NCBI GenBank assembly: GCA_028280195.1
Contig: JANQMH010000120.1
Location: 1-52,425, forward strand
DNA length: 52,425 nucleotides
Reading direction: 5' to 3'
From: Exilibacterium sp.
Lineage (GTDB): Bacteria; Pseudomonadota; Gammaproteobacteria; Pseudomonadales; Cellvibrionaceae
Part shown: in pieces, positions 23,810 to 33,387 of the stretch
Position numbering within the stretch: position 1 is the first letter of the stretch
Layout: each line of letters opens with the position of its first letter
Made by a program: the position numbers and the translations under genes
Notes under the pieces: generated by a model
Databases searched by the model: none
What the model saw: the letters and a program-made list of their open reading frames with translations, nothing else
Told to the model about the DNA's origin: nothing

Positions 23810-25132
23810 TCAGTAGAACAGCCACATACCGGCGCTAATCACCAGCCCGGACCAGAGCAGGGCGACGGTGCAATAGCCCATAATATCCTTGATGCCAAGG
23901 CCGGCAATACCCAGTAAGGGCAGTGCCCAGAACGGCTGTACCATATTGGTCCAGGCGTCGCCGAAAGCCACCGCCATCGCCGCCCGTTCCAGCGGCACCC
24001 CCAGAGATTCGGCGGCGGGCATGACAATGGGCGCCTGCACCGCCCACTGGCCGCCGCCCGAAGGTACGAAAAAGTTGACGATGCCGGCACTCAGAAAAGT
24101 CAGCAGCGGAAATGTCTGCGCCGTGGAGACAGAGACGAACCACTGGCTGATATCGGCTGCCAGACCCGACTCCACCATCATACCCATAATGCCGGCGTAG
24201 AGCGGGAACTGCAGAATGATACCGCTGCAGCCACCGATGGCCTGGCGCAGGGCCGCCAGATAACCGGCCGCCGAGCGGTGCAGCAGCAGCCCCAATACCA
24301 GAAACGAAAAGTTGACGATATTGAGGCCGACACTGCCGCCGCGGCTGAAATAGTCGAACAGATAATAGGCCCCCATGGCGCCGAGCAGCAGTGACAGCGC
24401 GCGGCTGTGCTCCAGTTTCTGCGCCGGCGTGGTCGGCGGCGGCAATTGATCGGCCGCGGCGGCGGACTGCGGCGGCCGGAACTCTACTACGGCATGCGGC
24501 GGCGGCAGCATCAGGCGGTTGATCAGCGGCAGCGAAATCAGCAGCGCCAGGCAGATCAGCAGTGTCGGTGAGCTGAAAATTGTGGCCGCCAGCGGTATCG
24601 ACTGGCCGCCCATCAGCTGCCCCAGGGCGCCGCCTTCGGCGACGGCAATTTTCAGCGGAATCGAGCCGGACAGCCCGGCGTGCCAGATCAACATACCGGA
24701 GTAGGCCGAGGCCACCAGCAACGGATAGTGAACCCCTTTGACCCGCGACGCCATTTCGCGCGCGAACAGAGCGCCGGCAATCAGCCCGAAGCCCCAGTTA
24801 ATCCAGCAGCAAACCAGCGCTACCAGCGTCATCAGCACAATGGCCTGGCCCGGTGACCGCGCCAGTGCGGCCAGGGCGCCGAGGCCGCGCCTGATCGGCG
24901 GCGCCTGAGCCAGCACGTGACCGGTCACCAGTGTCAGCAACACCTGCATGGAGAAGGCCAGCAAATTCCACAGACCGTCACCCCAAAACTGCACCATGGC
25001 GGCGGGGCTGTGGCCGCGACCCAGCACCCCGAGCAGCAACACCACAAAGGTCAGCAGCACCGCAAATAAAAAAGCATCCGGCAACCAGCGCTGCATAATG
25101 CGGGTAAAAAAAACCGCCATTGACTGTATCAC
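23810..25132 (-). CDS. AtoE-type short-chain fatty acid transporter
   Basis: 440 residues, about ten to twelve hydrophobic segments, with family-typical RWLPDAFLFAVLLTF at the start, WGFGLIAGALFA, IWHAGLSGSIPLKIA and FVPSGGGQWAVQAPI. Predicted to import short-chain fatty acids such as acetoacetate or butyrate. It begins with GTG overlapping the DUF898 gene's TAG stop by one base (TAGTG) with GGGAGG just before, so translation is coupled. No CoA-transferase (atoDA) is adjacent, unlike E. coli. Confidence 0.9.
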   Translation of the reverse strand: MIQSMAVFFTRIMQRWLPDAFLFAVLLTFVVLLLGVLGRGHSPAAMVQFWGDGLWNLLAFSMQVLLTLVTGHVLAQAPPIRRGLGALAALARSPGQAIVLMTLVALVCCWINWGFGLIAGALFAREMASRVKGVHYPLLVASAYSGMLIWHAGLSGSIPLKIAVAEGGALGQLMGGQSIPLAATIFSSPTLLICLALLISLPLINRLMLPPPHAVVEFRPPQSAAAADQLPPPTTPAQKLEHSRALSLLLGAMGAYYLFDYFSRGGSVGLNIVNFSFLVLGLLLHRSAAGYLAALRQAIGGCSGIILQFPLYAGIMGMMVESGLAADISQWFVSVSTAQTFPLLTFLSAGIVNFFVPSGGGQWAVQAPIVMPAAESLGVPLERAAMAVAFGDAWTNMVQPFWALPLLGIAGLGIKDIMGYCTVALLWSGLVISAGMWLFY

Positions 25133-26460
25133 TATCCCTCCCCAAGCGCCGCGCCGAGAACACTACCGCTGCCGGCAAACGCACCGATATGGCACTGCTG
25201 TGCGGCAATGAAGTCGTCGGTATCGGCAGCGGCGAGCACCCGCATATGGTCGCACAGGTAGCGGGCGCGCCGCACCCGCGCCAGCGGTGTGTAAAGCCCC
25301 AGGGTAAACACAATGCCCAGGGTGTTCTGCGCCAGCAATACGGCATAGGGTCTGAGACCGAGCTGCGCCCTGCAGCGGTAGTCGCCGAGCGAAATACTGT
25401 TGAAGCCGATGATATCGCGCTGCGCTGCAAAGCAGGCGGCAGCGGCAACATAGGTGACCAGCGCCACCGCCAGCGCCGCCGCCATGGCGATATCCAGTAG
25501 AAAATAGCTGGCCAGGCCACCGGGCAGGGCGATACATGTGGCCACCGCAATTGGCGCGATATAGTCCGCCGGCTCGGCACTGCAGGCAAATGCGCGGCTG
25601 CCATAGTAGCGCCTGCCCCAGAAAAACGCCTGCTGCCGCTGCAAGGCCTGCGGCGCCAGCGCGCCCAGGCTCAGCAAGGCCAGCAGCGGCCAGCCCAGAT
25701 ACGCGCGCGCGGCCTCGGCAGAGGTGCCGCGAAAACTGCAGCGAACATTGCGATAGGCGCTGTTGTGAGCCTGAAATGCCAGCGCGCCAACCACCAGCCG
25801 CGCCAGCGGCACCAGCAGCACAGCCGCCACTAAAGCCGCTGCCAGATAAGAGAAATCTGCCGCCAGGGCCGTGGCGACACAGCCGGCCATCACGGCAATC
25901 TGGCCACGCAATATCGGCAACGGGCCGGCCAGGTACTCGAACGGCACACCGTCGAGCAGGGTATGCTGGTAGAGGTACTGCCTGCTGCTGACTTTGGCCC
26001 AGGCCGAGTAGATACCCAGGGTGGCCAGGGTAAGCAGTAGATTGACAAACCATATCCGGCAGTACTCGGCACCGCTGCCGGTAAATGCCAGCGTCATTTC
26101 GCGAGCCCCGCCGTCCCGCTCGGCATGATCGGCATGATCGGCATGATCGGCAACAGTATCCACCACCGCCGCCGCGCCGGCCGCTTGCGCAGCGGCGGCC
26201 GCTGCGGTATCGCCGCCGGCCTGTCGCGCGCGACTCTCTATCGCCACTGCCGCCCCGATGGCGGCCAGCGCCTGTTGATATTTCTGTGCCGCAAACTGGT
26301 CCAGATCGGATTTAAGGGTCAGCTGGCTGGCGGCAAACACCCGTTCGACCGTGGCCTCATCCAGCGAAAAGGCGCGGCCAAAGCGGCTTTTCACATCGGC
26401 ACGATCAAAGCCCTGAATGATTTCCCCATAAAACACCACGTCGTAACGCGCGCCCGGCAT
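25132..26460 (-). CDS. DUF898 (YjgN-like) membrane protein with N-terminal extra domain
   Basis: 442 residues. An N-terminal ~75-residue soluble domain (YDVVFYGEI...DEATVERVF) of unknown type is joined by an Ala-rich linker containing a DHADHADHA tract to a DUF898 membrane region of about eight to ten helices. The core shows the repeated LGIYSAWAKVRxRxY-like motif (LGIYSAWAKVSSRQYLYQHT; LGLYTPLARVRRARYLCDH). YjgN function is unknown. AGGAG precedes the ATG. Coupled to the AtoE-type gene by a one-base overlap. Confidence 0.87.
   Translation of the reverse strand: MPGARYDVVFYGEIIQGFDRADVKSRFGRAFSLDEATVERVFAASQLTLKSDLDQFAAQKYQQALAAIGAAVAIESRARQAGGDTAAAAAAQAAGAAAVVDTVADHADHADHAERDGGAREMTLAFTGSGAEYCRIWFVNLLLTLATLGIYSAWAKVSSRQYLYQHTLLDGVPFEYLAGPLPILRGQIAVMAGCVATALAADFSYLAAALVAAVLLVPLARLVVGALAFQAHNSAYRNVRCSFRGTSAEAARAYLGWPLLALLSLGALAPQALQRQQAFFWGRRYYGSRAFACSAEPADYIAPIAVATCIALPGGLASYFLLDIAMAAALAVALVTYVAAAACFAAQRDIIGFNSISLGDYRCRAQLGLRPYAVLLAQNTLGIVFTLGLYTPLARVRRARYLCDHMRVLAAADTDDFIAAQQCHIGAFAGSGSVLGAALGEG
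26122..26148. repeat. Three tandem copies of a 9-bp unit in the DUF898 linker
   Basis: GGCATGATC is repeated three times without error; on the coding strand it encodes Asp-His-Ala three times. Being a multiple of three, copy-number change would keep frame, so the linker could vary in length between strains. Confidence 0.85.
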
Positions 26461-26481
26461 CTTTTCTCCTGAAAAATAAGC

Positions 26482-26561
26482 TGACAGCTTACAGCATACA
26501 GCCCACAGCAAAATCTGCCTTGCCCCAGGTCTCAGCTGTAAGCTGTCAACGGTAAACCGTC
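26482..26561. repeat. Heptamer-built inverted repeat at the moeB 3' end
   Basis: The left arm is four 7-bp units of form NNACAGC (26482-26509); TGACAGCTTACAGC is complemented exactly by GCTGTAAGCTGTCA at 26535-26548, and a second small hairpin ACGGT-AA-ACCGT follows (26550-26561), entering the moeB stop codon. It may end the moeB transcript or stabilise its 3' end. The same 7-bp architecture recurs near lolB. Confidence 0.7.
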
Positions 26562-27312
26562 AGCTCTCTCCCACCCCACATACCGGGCACTGCTTGTCCT
26601 GCGGCAGTTTCAGCGCCGTCCAGGCCATGGTTTTGGCATCCAGAATCAGCAGGCGCCCGACCAGCGCATCGCCAAAACCCACCAGCAGCTTGATCGTTTC
26701 CAGGGCCTGCACGGAGCCGACGATACCCACCAGCGGCGCCAGCACGCCACTCTCGGCGCAACTGAGATTCTCGTCCTCGCCCACGTCGTAGAGGCAGCGG
26801 TAACAGGGCGCGCCGTCGATACGGCTGTCGAACACCGCCACCTGCCCCTCGAGGCGAATGGCGGCACCGGACACCAGCGGCGTGCGCTGTGCCACACAGG
26901 CACGATTCAGGGCGAAGCGGGTGCTGAAGTTATCCGAGCAGTCCACCACCACATCGGCCGCCGCCACCTCCATTGACAGGCGCTGATCGCTGAGCCGGCA
27001 CTCCAGCGCAATGACATCGATTCCGGGGTTGAGGCCGAGCAGGGTCTGGGCTGCGGAGGCAACTTTGGTTTCCCCGAGGCGGTCGCTGCGGTGGGCGATC
27101 TGGCGCTGCAGATTGCTGAGATCGACGCGGTCGAAGTCGGCCAGCACCAGCTGCCCGACACCGGCGGCGGCCAGGTACATGGCCACCGGGCTGCCCAGCC
27201 CGCCCAGGCCGACCACCAATACCCTGGACTCCAGCAGTCGCTCCTGCCCCTCCACATCGATTTCCGCCAGCATAATTTGCCGGCTGTAACGCAGTAACTC
27301 GTCGTCGTTCAT
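26560..27312 (-). CDS. moeB: MoeB/ThiF/HesA-family adenylyltransferase
   Basis: 250 residues. The E1-like nucleotide-binding fold begins with RVLVVGLGGLGSP (about 30-42); catalytic DFDRVDLSNLQRQ follows. CYRCLYD and CPVCG supply the zinc-binding cysteines. MoeB adenylates the C-terminal glycine of MoaD for molybdopterin synthesis; ThiF and sulfur-carrier activation roles cannot be excluded. Last gene of hemA-prfA-prmC-moeB, as in Pseudomonas. The start at 27312 lies 26 bases after prmC; the long upstream open frame is only an overlap with prmC. Confidence 0.92.
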   Translation of the reverse strand: MNDDELLRYSRQIMLAEIDVEGQERLLESRVLVVGLGGLGSPVAMYLAAAGVGQLVLADFDRVDLSNLQRQIAHRSDRLGETKVASAAQTLLGLNPGIDVIALECRLSDQRLSMEVAAADVVVDCSDNFSTRFALNRACVAQRTPLVSGAAIRLEGQVAVFDSRIDGAPCYRCLYDVGEDENLSCAESGVLAPLVGIVGSVQALETIKLLVGFGDALVGRLLILDAKTMAWTALKLPQDKQCPVCGVGES

Positions 27313-27338
27313 ATCAGTTTGCTCCCGGACGCCGCGAC

Positions 27339-28175
27339 TCAGCCCGGCGCCCGTCCCTCGGTTATGCGATCCAGCCCCGCCATATCCGCCTGTGTCTGTA
27401 TCTGCGCAAAGCCCTGGCGGCGGAGAATTTCCCGCACCCGGGCGCCCTGCTCGAAGCCGTGTTCCAGCAGCAGCCAGCCGCCGCTTTTCAGGCAAGTGCG
27501 CGCCTGGCCGGCAATGCAGATAATATCCCCCAGGCCGCAAGCTGCGGCCACCAGTGCCGAACGCGGCTCAAAACGCACATCGCCGCGCCGCAGATGGGGG
27601 CCGCCGGCATCGATATAAGGCGGATTGGCCACCGCCATATCGAGGCTGGCGGCGCCGACACCGGCCAGCCAGTCGCCGCGCAGCACAGTGACATTCTCCC
27701 GGCCCAGCCGGCGGCGATTCGACTCGGCCAGCGCCAGTGCCGCGGCGGACTTGTCCAGCGCCAGCAGCTGCCAGCGCGGCCTTTCAGAGGCCAGGGCCAG
27801 GGCGATGGCACCGCTGCCGGTACCCAGGTCGGCCACCGCGTGCGCGCCCGGCGGCAGCAGCTGCAGCGCGCGCTCAACCAGCAATTCGGTCTCCGGTCGC
27901 GGAATCAGTGTGTGACTGTCGACCTTGAGTGACAGCGACCAGAACTCTTTCTCACCGGTGATATAGGCAATCGGGCAGCCCTCCCGGCGCCGCGCCAGAT
28001 GCATGTCGAACAGCGCCTGCTGCGCATCGCTCAGCGGACGCTGCGGCCAGGTATACAGGTAAGTGCGGTCGCGGCCCAGCGCCGCGGCCAGCAGCACTTC
28101 AAGATCGAGGCGCGGCGAGTCGCTGACCCCGGCCAGTTGCGCCGCTCGCAGCAGGCACTCGGCGATGGTGGCCAC
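27339..28175 (-). CDS. prmC: Release factor glutamine methyltransferase
   Basis: Methylates the glutamine of the GGQ motif in RF1 and RF2 using SAM. 278 residues: helical N-terminal domain, RPETE linker, SAM loop DLGTGSGAIAL and the catalytic NPPY motif. It starts (GTG) three bases after the prfA stop, so its substrate RF1 is encoded immediately upstream, the usual arrangement. Confidence 0.96.
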   Translation of the reverse strand: MATIAECLLRAAQLAGVSDSPRLDLEVLLAAALGRDRTYLYTWPQRPLSDAQQALFDMHLARRREGCPIAYITGEKEFWSLSLKVDSHTLIPRPETELLVERALQLLPPGAHAVADLGTGSGAIALALASERPRWQLLALDKSAAALALAESNRRRLGRENVTVLRGDWLAGVGAASLDMAVANPPYIDAGGPHLRRGDVRFEPRSALVAAACGLGDIICIAGQARTCLKSGGWLLLEHGFEQGARVREILRRQGFAQIQTQADMAGLDRITEGRAPG

Positions 28176-28178
28176 GAC

Positions 28179-29261
28179 TCAGTCGGCCAGTGCCGCCAGT
28201 TGATCGGCCTGGTATTCGTTGACCAGCGGCTGCACCACATCGTCGAGACTGCCCTCCATGACTTCTGCCAGTTTGTACAGCGTCAGGTTGATGCGGTGAT
28301 CGGTGACCCGGCCCTGGGGATAGTTATAGGTGCGGATGCGCTCAGAGCGGTCGCCGCTGCCCACCAGATTGCGGCGCTCGTCGGCGATTTCCCGCGCCGC
28401 CCTCTCCTCCTGCACGGCGTTCAGGCGCGCCGCCAGCAGCGACATGGCACGGGCGCGGTTTTTGTGCTGGGAGCGCTCGTCCTGACACTCCACCACAATG
28501 CCGGTGGGTATATGCGTGATGCGGATGGCGGAGTCGGTTTTGTTGACGTGCTGGCCGCCGGCACCGCTGGCGCGAAAGGTATCGATGCGCAGATCCGCCT
28601 TGTTGATATCCACCTCTTCCATTGCGTCGGCCTCCGGCATCACCGCCACAGTGCAGGCGGAGGTGTGTATACGCCCCTGGGATTCGGTTTCCGGCACCCG
28701 CTGCACGCGGTGGGCACCGGATTCGAACTTCAACTGCGAATAGACCCCGCGGCCGACCACGCGGCTGATGATTTCCTTGTAGCCGCCGTGCTCACCGGCG
28801 TTTTCGCTGAGAATTTCCATATGCCAGCCGCGGTTCTCGGCAAACTTGGCGTACATGCGGAACAGGTCACCGGAGAAAATCGCCGCCTCGTCGCCGCCGG
28901 TGCCGGCGCGGATTTCCAGAAACACGTTTTTTTCGTCGTTCGGGTCTCGCGGCAACAGCAGCGTCTGCAGTTCGTGTTCCAACGGCGCGAGTTGCTGCTC
29001 GCCGCTTTTCAATTCCTCCTGCGCCATCTCGCGCATATCGGCATCGCCGTCTTTCAGCAGTTGCCTGGCCTCCTCGATATCGTCGAGCAGTTGGCGGTAG
29101 CGGGCATAACATTTGACTACCGGCTCCAGTTCGGCATATTCCCGGGAGAGATCGCGAAACCGGTTCTGGTCGCCGATCACTTCAGGGTCGCTGAGCAGTG
29201 CACCCACCTCGTCGTAGCGTTCCTGCAGACTTTCCAGCTTTTCCAAGATCGATGCTTTCAT
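28179..29261 (-). CDS. prfA: Peptide chain release factor 1
   Basis: 360 residues, the standard RF1 length. GAGGQHVNK carries the GGQ that triggers peptidyl-tRNA hydrolysis, and VPETESQGR carries the PxT stop-codon recognition motif (PET here; E. coli PAT), which marks RF1 (UAA/UAG) rather than RF2. The ATG overlaps the end of hemA by four bases, giving coupled translation. Confidence 0.97.
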   Translation of the reverse strand: MKASILEKLESLQERYDEVGALLSDPEVIGDQNRFRDLSREYAELEPVVKCYARYRQLLDDIEEARQLLKDGDADMREMAQEELKSGEQQLAPLEHELQTLLLPRDPNDEKNVFLEIRAGTGGDEAAIFSGDLFRMYAKFAENRGWHMEILSENAGEHGGYKEIISRVVGRGVYSQLKFESGAHRVQRVPETESQGRIHTSACTVAVMPEADAMEEVDINKADLRIDTFRASGAGGQHVNKTDSAIRITHIPTGIVVECQDERSQHKNRARAMSLLAARLNAVQEERAAREIADERRNLVGSGDRSERIRTYNYPQGRVTDHRINLTLYKLAEVMEGSLDDVVQPLVNEYQADQLAALAD

Positions 29262-30568
29262 GACTTCTCGCTTGCATTGGCACTGACGATTTCCTTTTCC
29301 AGATCGTCGCTCGTCAGTTCAAACAACTCCTGGGTAATACCGATGACATCGCTGCGGCCGGTGGCGCTGGCCTGCTTCAGTTTCGCCGTCGGCGCGTGCA
29401 GCAGCTTATTGGTCAGGTTGCGCGCCAGCTGACTGAGCACCTGTTGCGGATCGGTCCCCGATGCCAACAGCCGCTGCGCCTTGGCCAGCTCTTCATCGCG
29501 CAGCACTTCGGCCTTGCGGCGGTAGGCTTTGATAGTGGACACGGAATTGAGCGCGCGCAGCTCGCTCTGGTACATGGCCACACCCTGGTCGATGATCGTA
29601 TCGGCTTTCAGCGCCGCCTCCCGGCGCGTCTTGCGATTGGCTTCGATCACTTCGCGCAGGTCGTCGACCGTATACAGGTAGACATCCTCCAGTTCACCCA
29701 CTTCGGACTCGATATCGCGCGGCACGGCGATATCCACCATAAAAATGGGTTTGTGCTTGCGCCGCTTCAGAGCCGACTCCACCGCACCCTTGCCCAGCAG
29801 CGGCAACTGGCTGGCGGTGGAGGACACGACGATATCGGCGCGATGCAACTGCTCGGGGATATCCGCCAGCAAAATCGCTTCGGCACCAAAGTGCTCTGCC
29901 AGCTGCCTGGCGCGCCCCAGCGTGCGGTTGGCGACAATGATTTTCTTGACTCCCTGCTGCGACAGGTGCCGGGCCACCAGTTCAATGGTCTCACCGGCAC
30001 CGATCAGCAGCGCGGTATCCTGCTTCAGGTCGGAGAAAATCTGGCTGGCCAGGCTCACCGCGGCATAGGCAACCGACACCGGGTTTTCGCCGATCGCCGT
30101 TTCCGTGCGCACCCGCTTGGCGACGGTAAACACCTGCTGAAAGGCGCCGTGCAGGGCCGCGCGCACCGTGCCCACCCCGTGGGCCACGGCATAGGCGGAC
30201 TTCATCTGCCCGAGAATCTGCGGTTCGCCCAGCACCAGCGAGTCGAGCCCGCTGGCCACCTTCATCATATGGCGGACAGCGGCATCGTCGCGATGCCAGT
30301 AATAACAGGCTTCCAGGTCTTTTAGCGACAGGCTGTGATATCGCACCAGCCATTCCATCAGCAACAGCGGCGGCTCAGTGCCGCTGTGCTGGAGGTTGGC
30401 ATAGATCTCCGTGCGGTTGCAGGTGGAGAGGATCGCCACCTCCTCCAGCGCCGCCGCGCGGCGCGCGTCTTCCAGTGCATCGCTCATCTGCTCAGGGGCA
30501 AAGGCCACCCGCTCGCGCAAGTCGAGCGATGCCGTATTGTGATTGATCCCGAACGCCAGCAGTGCCAT
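29258..30568 (-). CDS. hemA: Glutamyl-tRNA reductase
   Basis: First committed step of C5 haem synthesis: NADPH reduction of Glu-tRNA to glutamate-1-semialdehyde. 436 residues with the nucleophilic cysteine in STCNRTE (about residue 50), the Rossmann segment [15 protein letters not shown] and a C-terminal dimerisation helix. It is first in hemA-prfA-prmC-moeB and divergent from the TPR lipoprotein gene. The N-terminus ([13 protein letters not shown]) is family-typical. Confidence 0.97.
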   Translation of the reverse strand: MALLAFGINHNTASLDLRERVAFAPEQMSDALEDARRAAALEEVAILSTCNRTEIYANLQHSGTEPPLLLMEWLVRYHSLSLKDLEACYYWHRDDAAVRHMMKVASGLDSLVLGEPQILGQMKSAYAVAHGVGTVRAALHGAFQQVFTVAKRVRTETAIGENPVSVAYAAVSLASQIFSDLKQDTALLIGAGETIELVARHLSQQGVKKIIVANRTLGRARQLAEHFGAEAILLADIPEQLHRADIVVSSTASQLPLLGKGAVESALKRRKHKPIFMVDIAVPRDIESEVGELEDVYLYTVDDLREVIEANRKTRREAALKADTIIDQGVAMYQSELRALNSVSTIKAYRRKAEVLRDEELAKAQRLLASGTDPQQVLSQLARNLTNKLLHAPTAKLKQASATGRSDVIGITQELFELTSDDLEKEIVSANASEKS

Positions 30569-30932
30569 AAATATCTATTGAAAACGGAACTTGTGAGTCA
30601 ACCCGCAGATCTATCTAGTGTAACGCGTCATTCTATAACGTGGCGGCACAACATCGGCGGGAGCGCCAAAAGGCGACATTCTCCCGGTCCTGTAAATCGC
30701 TGGCAAGGAAAATCAGCCGATTCCGGGCCGCAGTGCACGGGTAATACTTCTTACCCTGCACCGGCAGCGCCCCTATACAGCCGGCGGTCGGCAAAAACCC
30801 TGTGCAGCAGTGACCCGCCACCTATAATTGAACGTAGATTGATTTGCGTAGACTGTTAACTACGTGGACCGCACCCCCATGCCTTATAATGGCCCCTTAA
30901 TCCCTTAGGAAGCGCAACGCTAGCGATACCCT
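30569..30932. promoter_or_regulatory. hemA / TPR-lipoprotein divergent control region
   Basis: 364 bases without a supported gene. TATAAT at 30885-30890 is a consensus -10 for the plus-strand TPR gene, giving a leader of about 35 bases; its -35 is weak. The hemA side contains ACGTTATAGAAT on the minus strand as a possible -10, not certain. Confidence 0.45.
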
Positions 30933-32672
30933 ATGAAAGCCATCCATGCTCTGGCCGCAGCCATTGTCAGCAGCCTCACCCTCTACGGATGCTCGACACC
31001 ACCGCCGGTACCTGTGACTGAGGCGCCAGTTGAAGTCGTGCCAGAGCCGGTGATCGAAGTACCGGCCCGGCCCTTCCCCGCCGAGACCCTCTATGCCCTG
31101 CTGGTGGCGGAGATGGCCGGCAGCCGCGAGCGCTACGATATCGCTCTCGGCAACTATATCCAGCAGGCCCATAAAACCCACGACCCCGGGGTGACCGCCC
31201 GCGCCACCCGTATCGCCCGCTTCCTCAACGCCCGCCAGGCGGCCCTGAATACCTCGCTGTTGTGGATCGAGCTGCAGCCGGAGAACCGCGAGGCGCGTAT
31301 GATCGCCGCCACCGAGCTGGCCCAGACCGGGCGCCTGCAGGAAGCCTTCGAACAGTCCCGGCAGCTGCTGGAACTGGGCAGCACCCCCATCTTCCAGACC
31401 ATAGCCGCACGTGCCGCCCGGGCCACCGATACCCAGCGCGAAGCACTGCTGGAGCAATACCGGGAGCTGTTGTTGTCGCACCCGGAAAATCTACAGTTGC
31501 TGGTCGGTCAGGGCCTGTTGCTGCAGCAGCAACAGCAACTGGATGAGGCCCTCGCCAGTGCCCGCCAGGCACTGGCGCTGGAAGGCACCCACATTCCCGC
31601 CGCCATCCTCGAGGCCAAACTGCTGCACCAGATGGAACTGCCGGAGCAGGCCCTGGAGCGGCTGCTGCTGTTGCTGCAGCAGTTCCCCGAGAACAAGCGC
31701 CTGCGCCTGCAGTACGCGCGCCTGCTGGCCAATTACGACCTGGAGCAGGCTCACCGCCAGTTCGCGCTGCTGGTAGAGCAGTCCCCCAACGATCCGGAGC
31801 TGGTGTTTTCCCTGGCGCTGGTGAGCAACGAGCGCGGCCTCAAAGACGAGGCGCGCAAATACTTCGAGCGCCTGCTGAGCCTGGGCCATCGCCGCTCATC
31901 GGCGCACTACTACCTCGGCCGCCTGGAAGAGGAGGCGCAAAACTTCGACCGCGCCCTGCAGCACTACTGGCAGGTGCAACCGGGGCCCGATTTCATGCCC
32001 GCGGTGCTGCAGTCCACCGATATTCTGGTGCGACAGGACAAGCTCAGCGAGGCCGGCAGCCGCCTCGACGAACTGCGCCAGCGCTTTCCCAGCCAGGCCG
32101 AGCGCTTCTATCTGCTGCAGGCGGAGGTGCTGAGCCAGCATCGGCATCTGCAGCAGGCCGACACCGTGCTGACTGCCGCACTGGCGCGAAAACCCGCCAG
32201 TGCCAAGCTGCTGTATGCGCGCGCCATGGTCAACGAACAGCGCGACCTGCTGGACAGGCTGGAGAGCGATCTGCGCACCATTCTCAAGTACGAACCCAAT
32301 AACGCCACCGCCCTCAACGCCCTCGGCTATACCCTCGCCGACCGTACCGACCGCTACGAGGAGGCGCTGGAACTGATCAGCAAAGCGCTGGATATCCGCC
32401 CCGACGACCCGGCCATCATCGACAGCATGGGCTGGGTACAGTACCGCCTCGGCAATTACGAAGAGGCGCTGCTGCGCCTGCGCGAAGCCATGAAGGCCTT
32501 CCCCGACCACGAGATCGCCGCCCACCTCGGCGAGGTCCTGTGGGTGATGGGGCGCGAGCAGGAGGCGCGGGAGATCTGGCAAGAGGGGCTGCGCCTCAAC
32601 CCGGACAGCCTCACCATCACCACTACCATTGAGAGACTGCAGCGGCAGGCCAGTGAGGGCAGCGGCGAGTGA
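30933..32672 (+). CDS. TPR-repeat outer-membrane lipoprotein (PA4667-like)
   Basis: 579 residues. Signal peptide with lipobox LTLYGC gives a lipidated cysteine near position 20, followed by a Pro/Val-rich linker (about 22-48) and many tetratricopeptide repeats to the end (for example GYTLADRTDRYEEALELISKAL, GWVQYRLGNYEEALLRLREAM). A scaffold role is expected. It overlaps lolB by four bases and occupies the position of a TPR gene upstream of lolB in Pseudomonas, so a link to lipoprotein or envelope biogenesis is likely but unproven. Confidence 0.9.
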   Translation: MKAIHALAAAIVSSLTLYGCSTPPPVPVTEAPVEVVPEPVIEVPARPFPAETLYALLVAEMAGSRERYDIALGNYIQQAHKTHDPGVTARATRIARFLNARQAALNTSLLWIELQPENREARMIAATELAQTGRLQEAFEQSRQLLELGSTPIFQTIAARAARATDTQREALLEQYRELLLSHPENLQLLVGQGLLLQQQQQLDEALASARQALALEGTHIPAAILEAKLLHQMELPEQALERLLLLLQQFPENKRLRLQYARLLANYDLEQAHRQFALLVEQSPNDPELVFSLALVSNERGLKDEARKYFERLLSLGHRRSSAHYYLGRLEEEAQNFDRALQHYWQVQPGPDFMPAVLQSTDILVRQDKLSEAGSRLDELRQRFPSQAERFYLLQAEVLSQHRHLQQADTVLTAALARKPASAKLLYARAMVNEQRDLLDRLESDLRTILKYEPNNATALNALGYTLADRTDRYEEALELISKALDIRPDDPAIIDSMGWVQYRLGNYEEALLRLREAMKAFPDHEIAAHLGEVLWVMGREQEAREIWQEGLRLNPDSLTITTTIERLQRQASEGSGE

Positions 32673-33277
32673 TACCCAAGCGCCGCTGGCGCCACTACTG
32701 CCTGCTGCTGTTGCCGGTGCTGCTGGCGGGATGCGCCAGCGCTCCCAGACCTGTAACCCCCATCGACAACTGGGACGACTACCAGTCGCGGCTGTCGCAA
32801 CTGCAGACCTGGCAGTTACAGGGCAAACTGGGCGTGCGCCTGCCGAAGGACGCCAGCAGCGTCAATGTCGACTGGGATCAGCACGCCGATCTCTACGCCA
32901 TCCGCCTCAGCGGGCCGTTCGGCCAGGGCACCACCTGGATTCGCGGCGACCGGCAGCAGGTGAGCCTGGAACAGGCCGGCCAGCCGTCGCTGTCGGCCAC
33001 CACACCGGAAGAACTGATCTATGACGCACTCGGCTGGGAACTGCCCATCCGCGATCTCTACTACTGGGTGCGCGGCATCCCGGCCCCGCGCAGCCCGGTA
33101 GCCGCCCAGGCCAAGACCGCGGCCGGCGCCCTGTCCTATCTGGAGCAATCCGGCTGGCAGCTGTCCTACAGCCGCTACAGCGCGGTGGGGCCGTGGCAGC
33201 TGCCGGGCAAAATCATAGCACTGCGCGAACCGCTGAAACTGACACTGATCATCAGGCAGTGGGAGGTCAGTGACTAG
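32669..33277 (+). CDS. lolB: Outer membrane lipoprotein receptor LolB
   Basis: Accepts lipoproteins from LolA and inserts them in the outer membrane. 202 residues with lipobox LLAGC, then the LolB core (WQLQGKLGVRLP, GPFGQGTTWIRGD, LYYWVRGIPAP). GTG start inside the TPR gene's last codons (GTGA overlap). Its final Ser-Asp-stop codons are part of the (TGACTAG)n repeat array, so the repeat supplies the stop codon. Confidence 0.93.
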   Translation: MIPKRRWRHYCLLLLPVLLAGCASAPRPVTPIDNWDDYQSRLSQLQTWQLQGKLGVRLPKDASSVNVDWDQHADLYAIRLSGPFGQGTTWIRGDRQQVSLEQAGQPSLSATTPEELIYDALGWELPIRDLYYWVRGIPAPRSPVAAQAKTAAGALSYLEQSGWQLSYSRYSAVGPWQLPGKIIALREPLKLTLIIRQWEVSD

Positions 33278-33340
33278 TGACTAGTGACTAGTGACTAGTG
33301 ACTAGTGACTAGTGACTAGTGACTAGTGACTAGTGACTGG
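33271..33340. repeat. (TGACTAG)n heptamer array, ten units
   Basis: Nine perfect and one degenerate (TGACTGG) head-to-tail copies between lolB and ispE. The first copy contains the lolB stop codon. Each unit holds CTAG, usually rare in such genomes, and the array puts stop codons in all six frames. It is probably variable in copy number. Confidence 0.95.
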
Positions 33341-33387
33341 ATTTTGAGGTAGATTGGCGCGGCACGGTCAACCCTGCAGTTGGAGAT

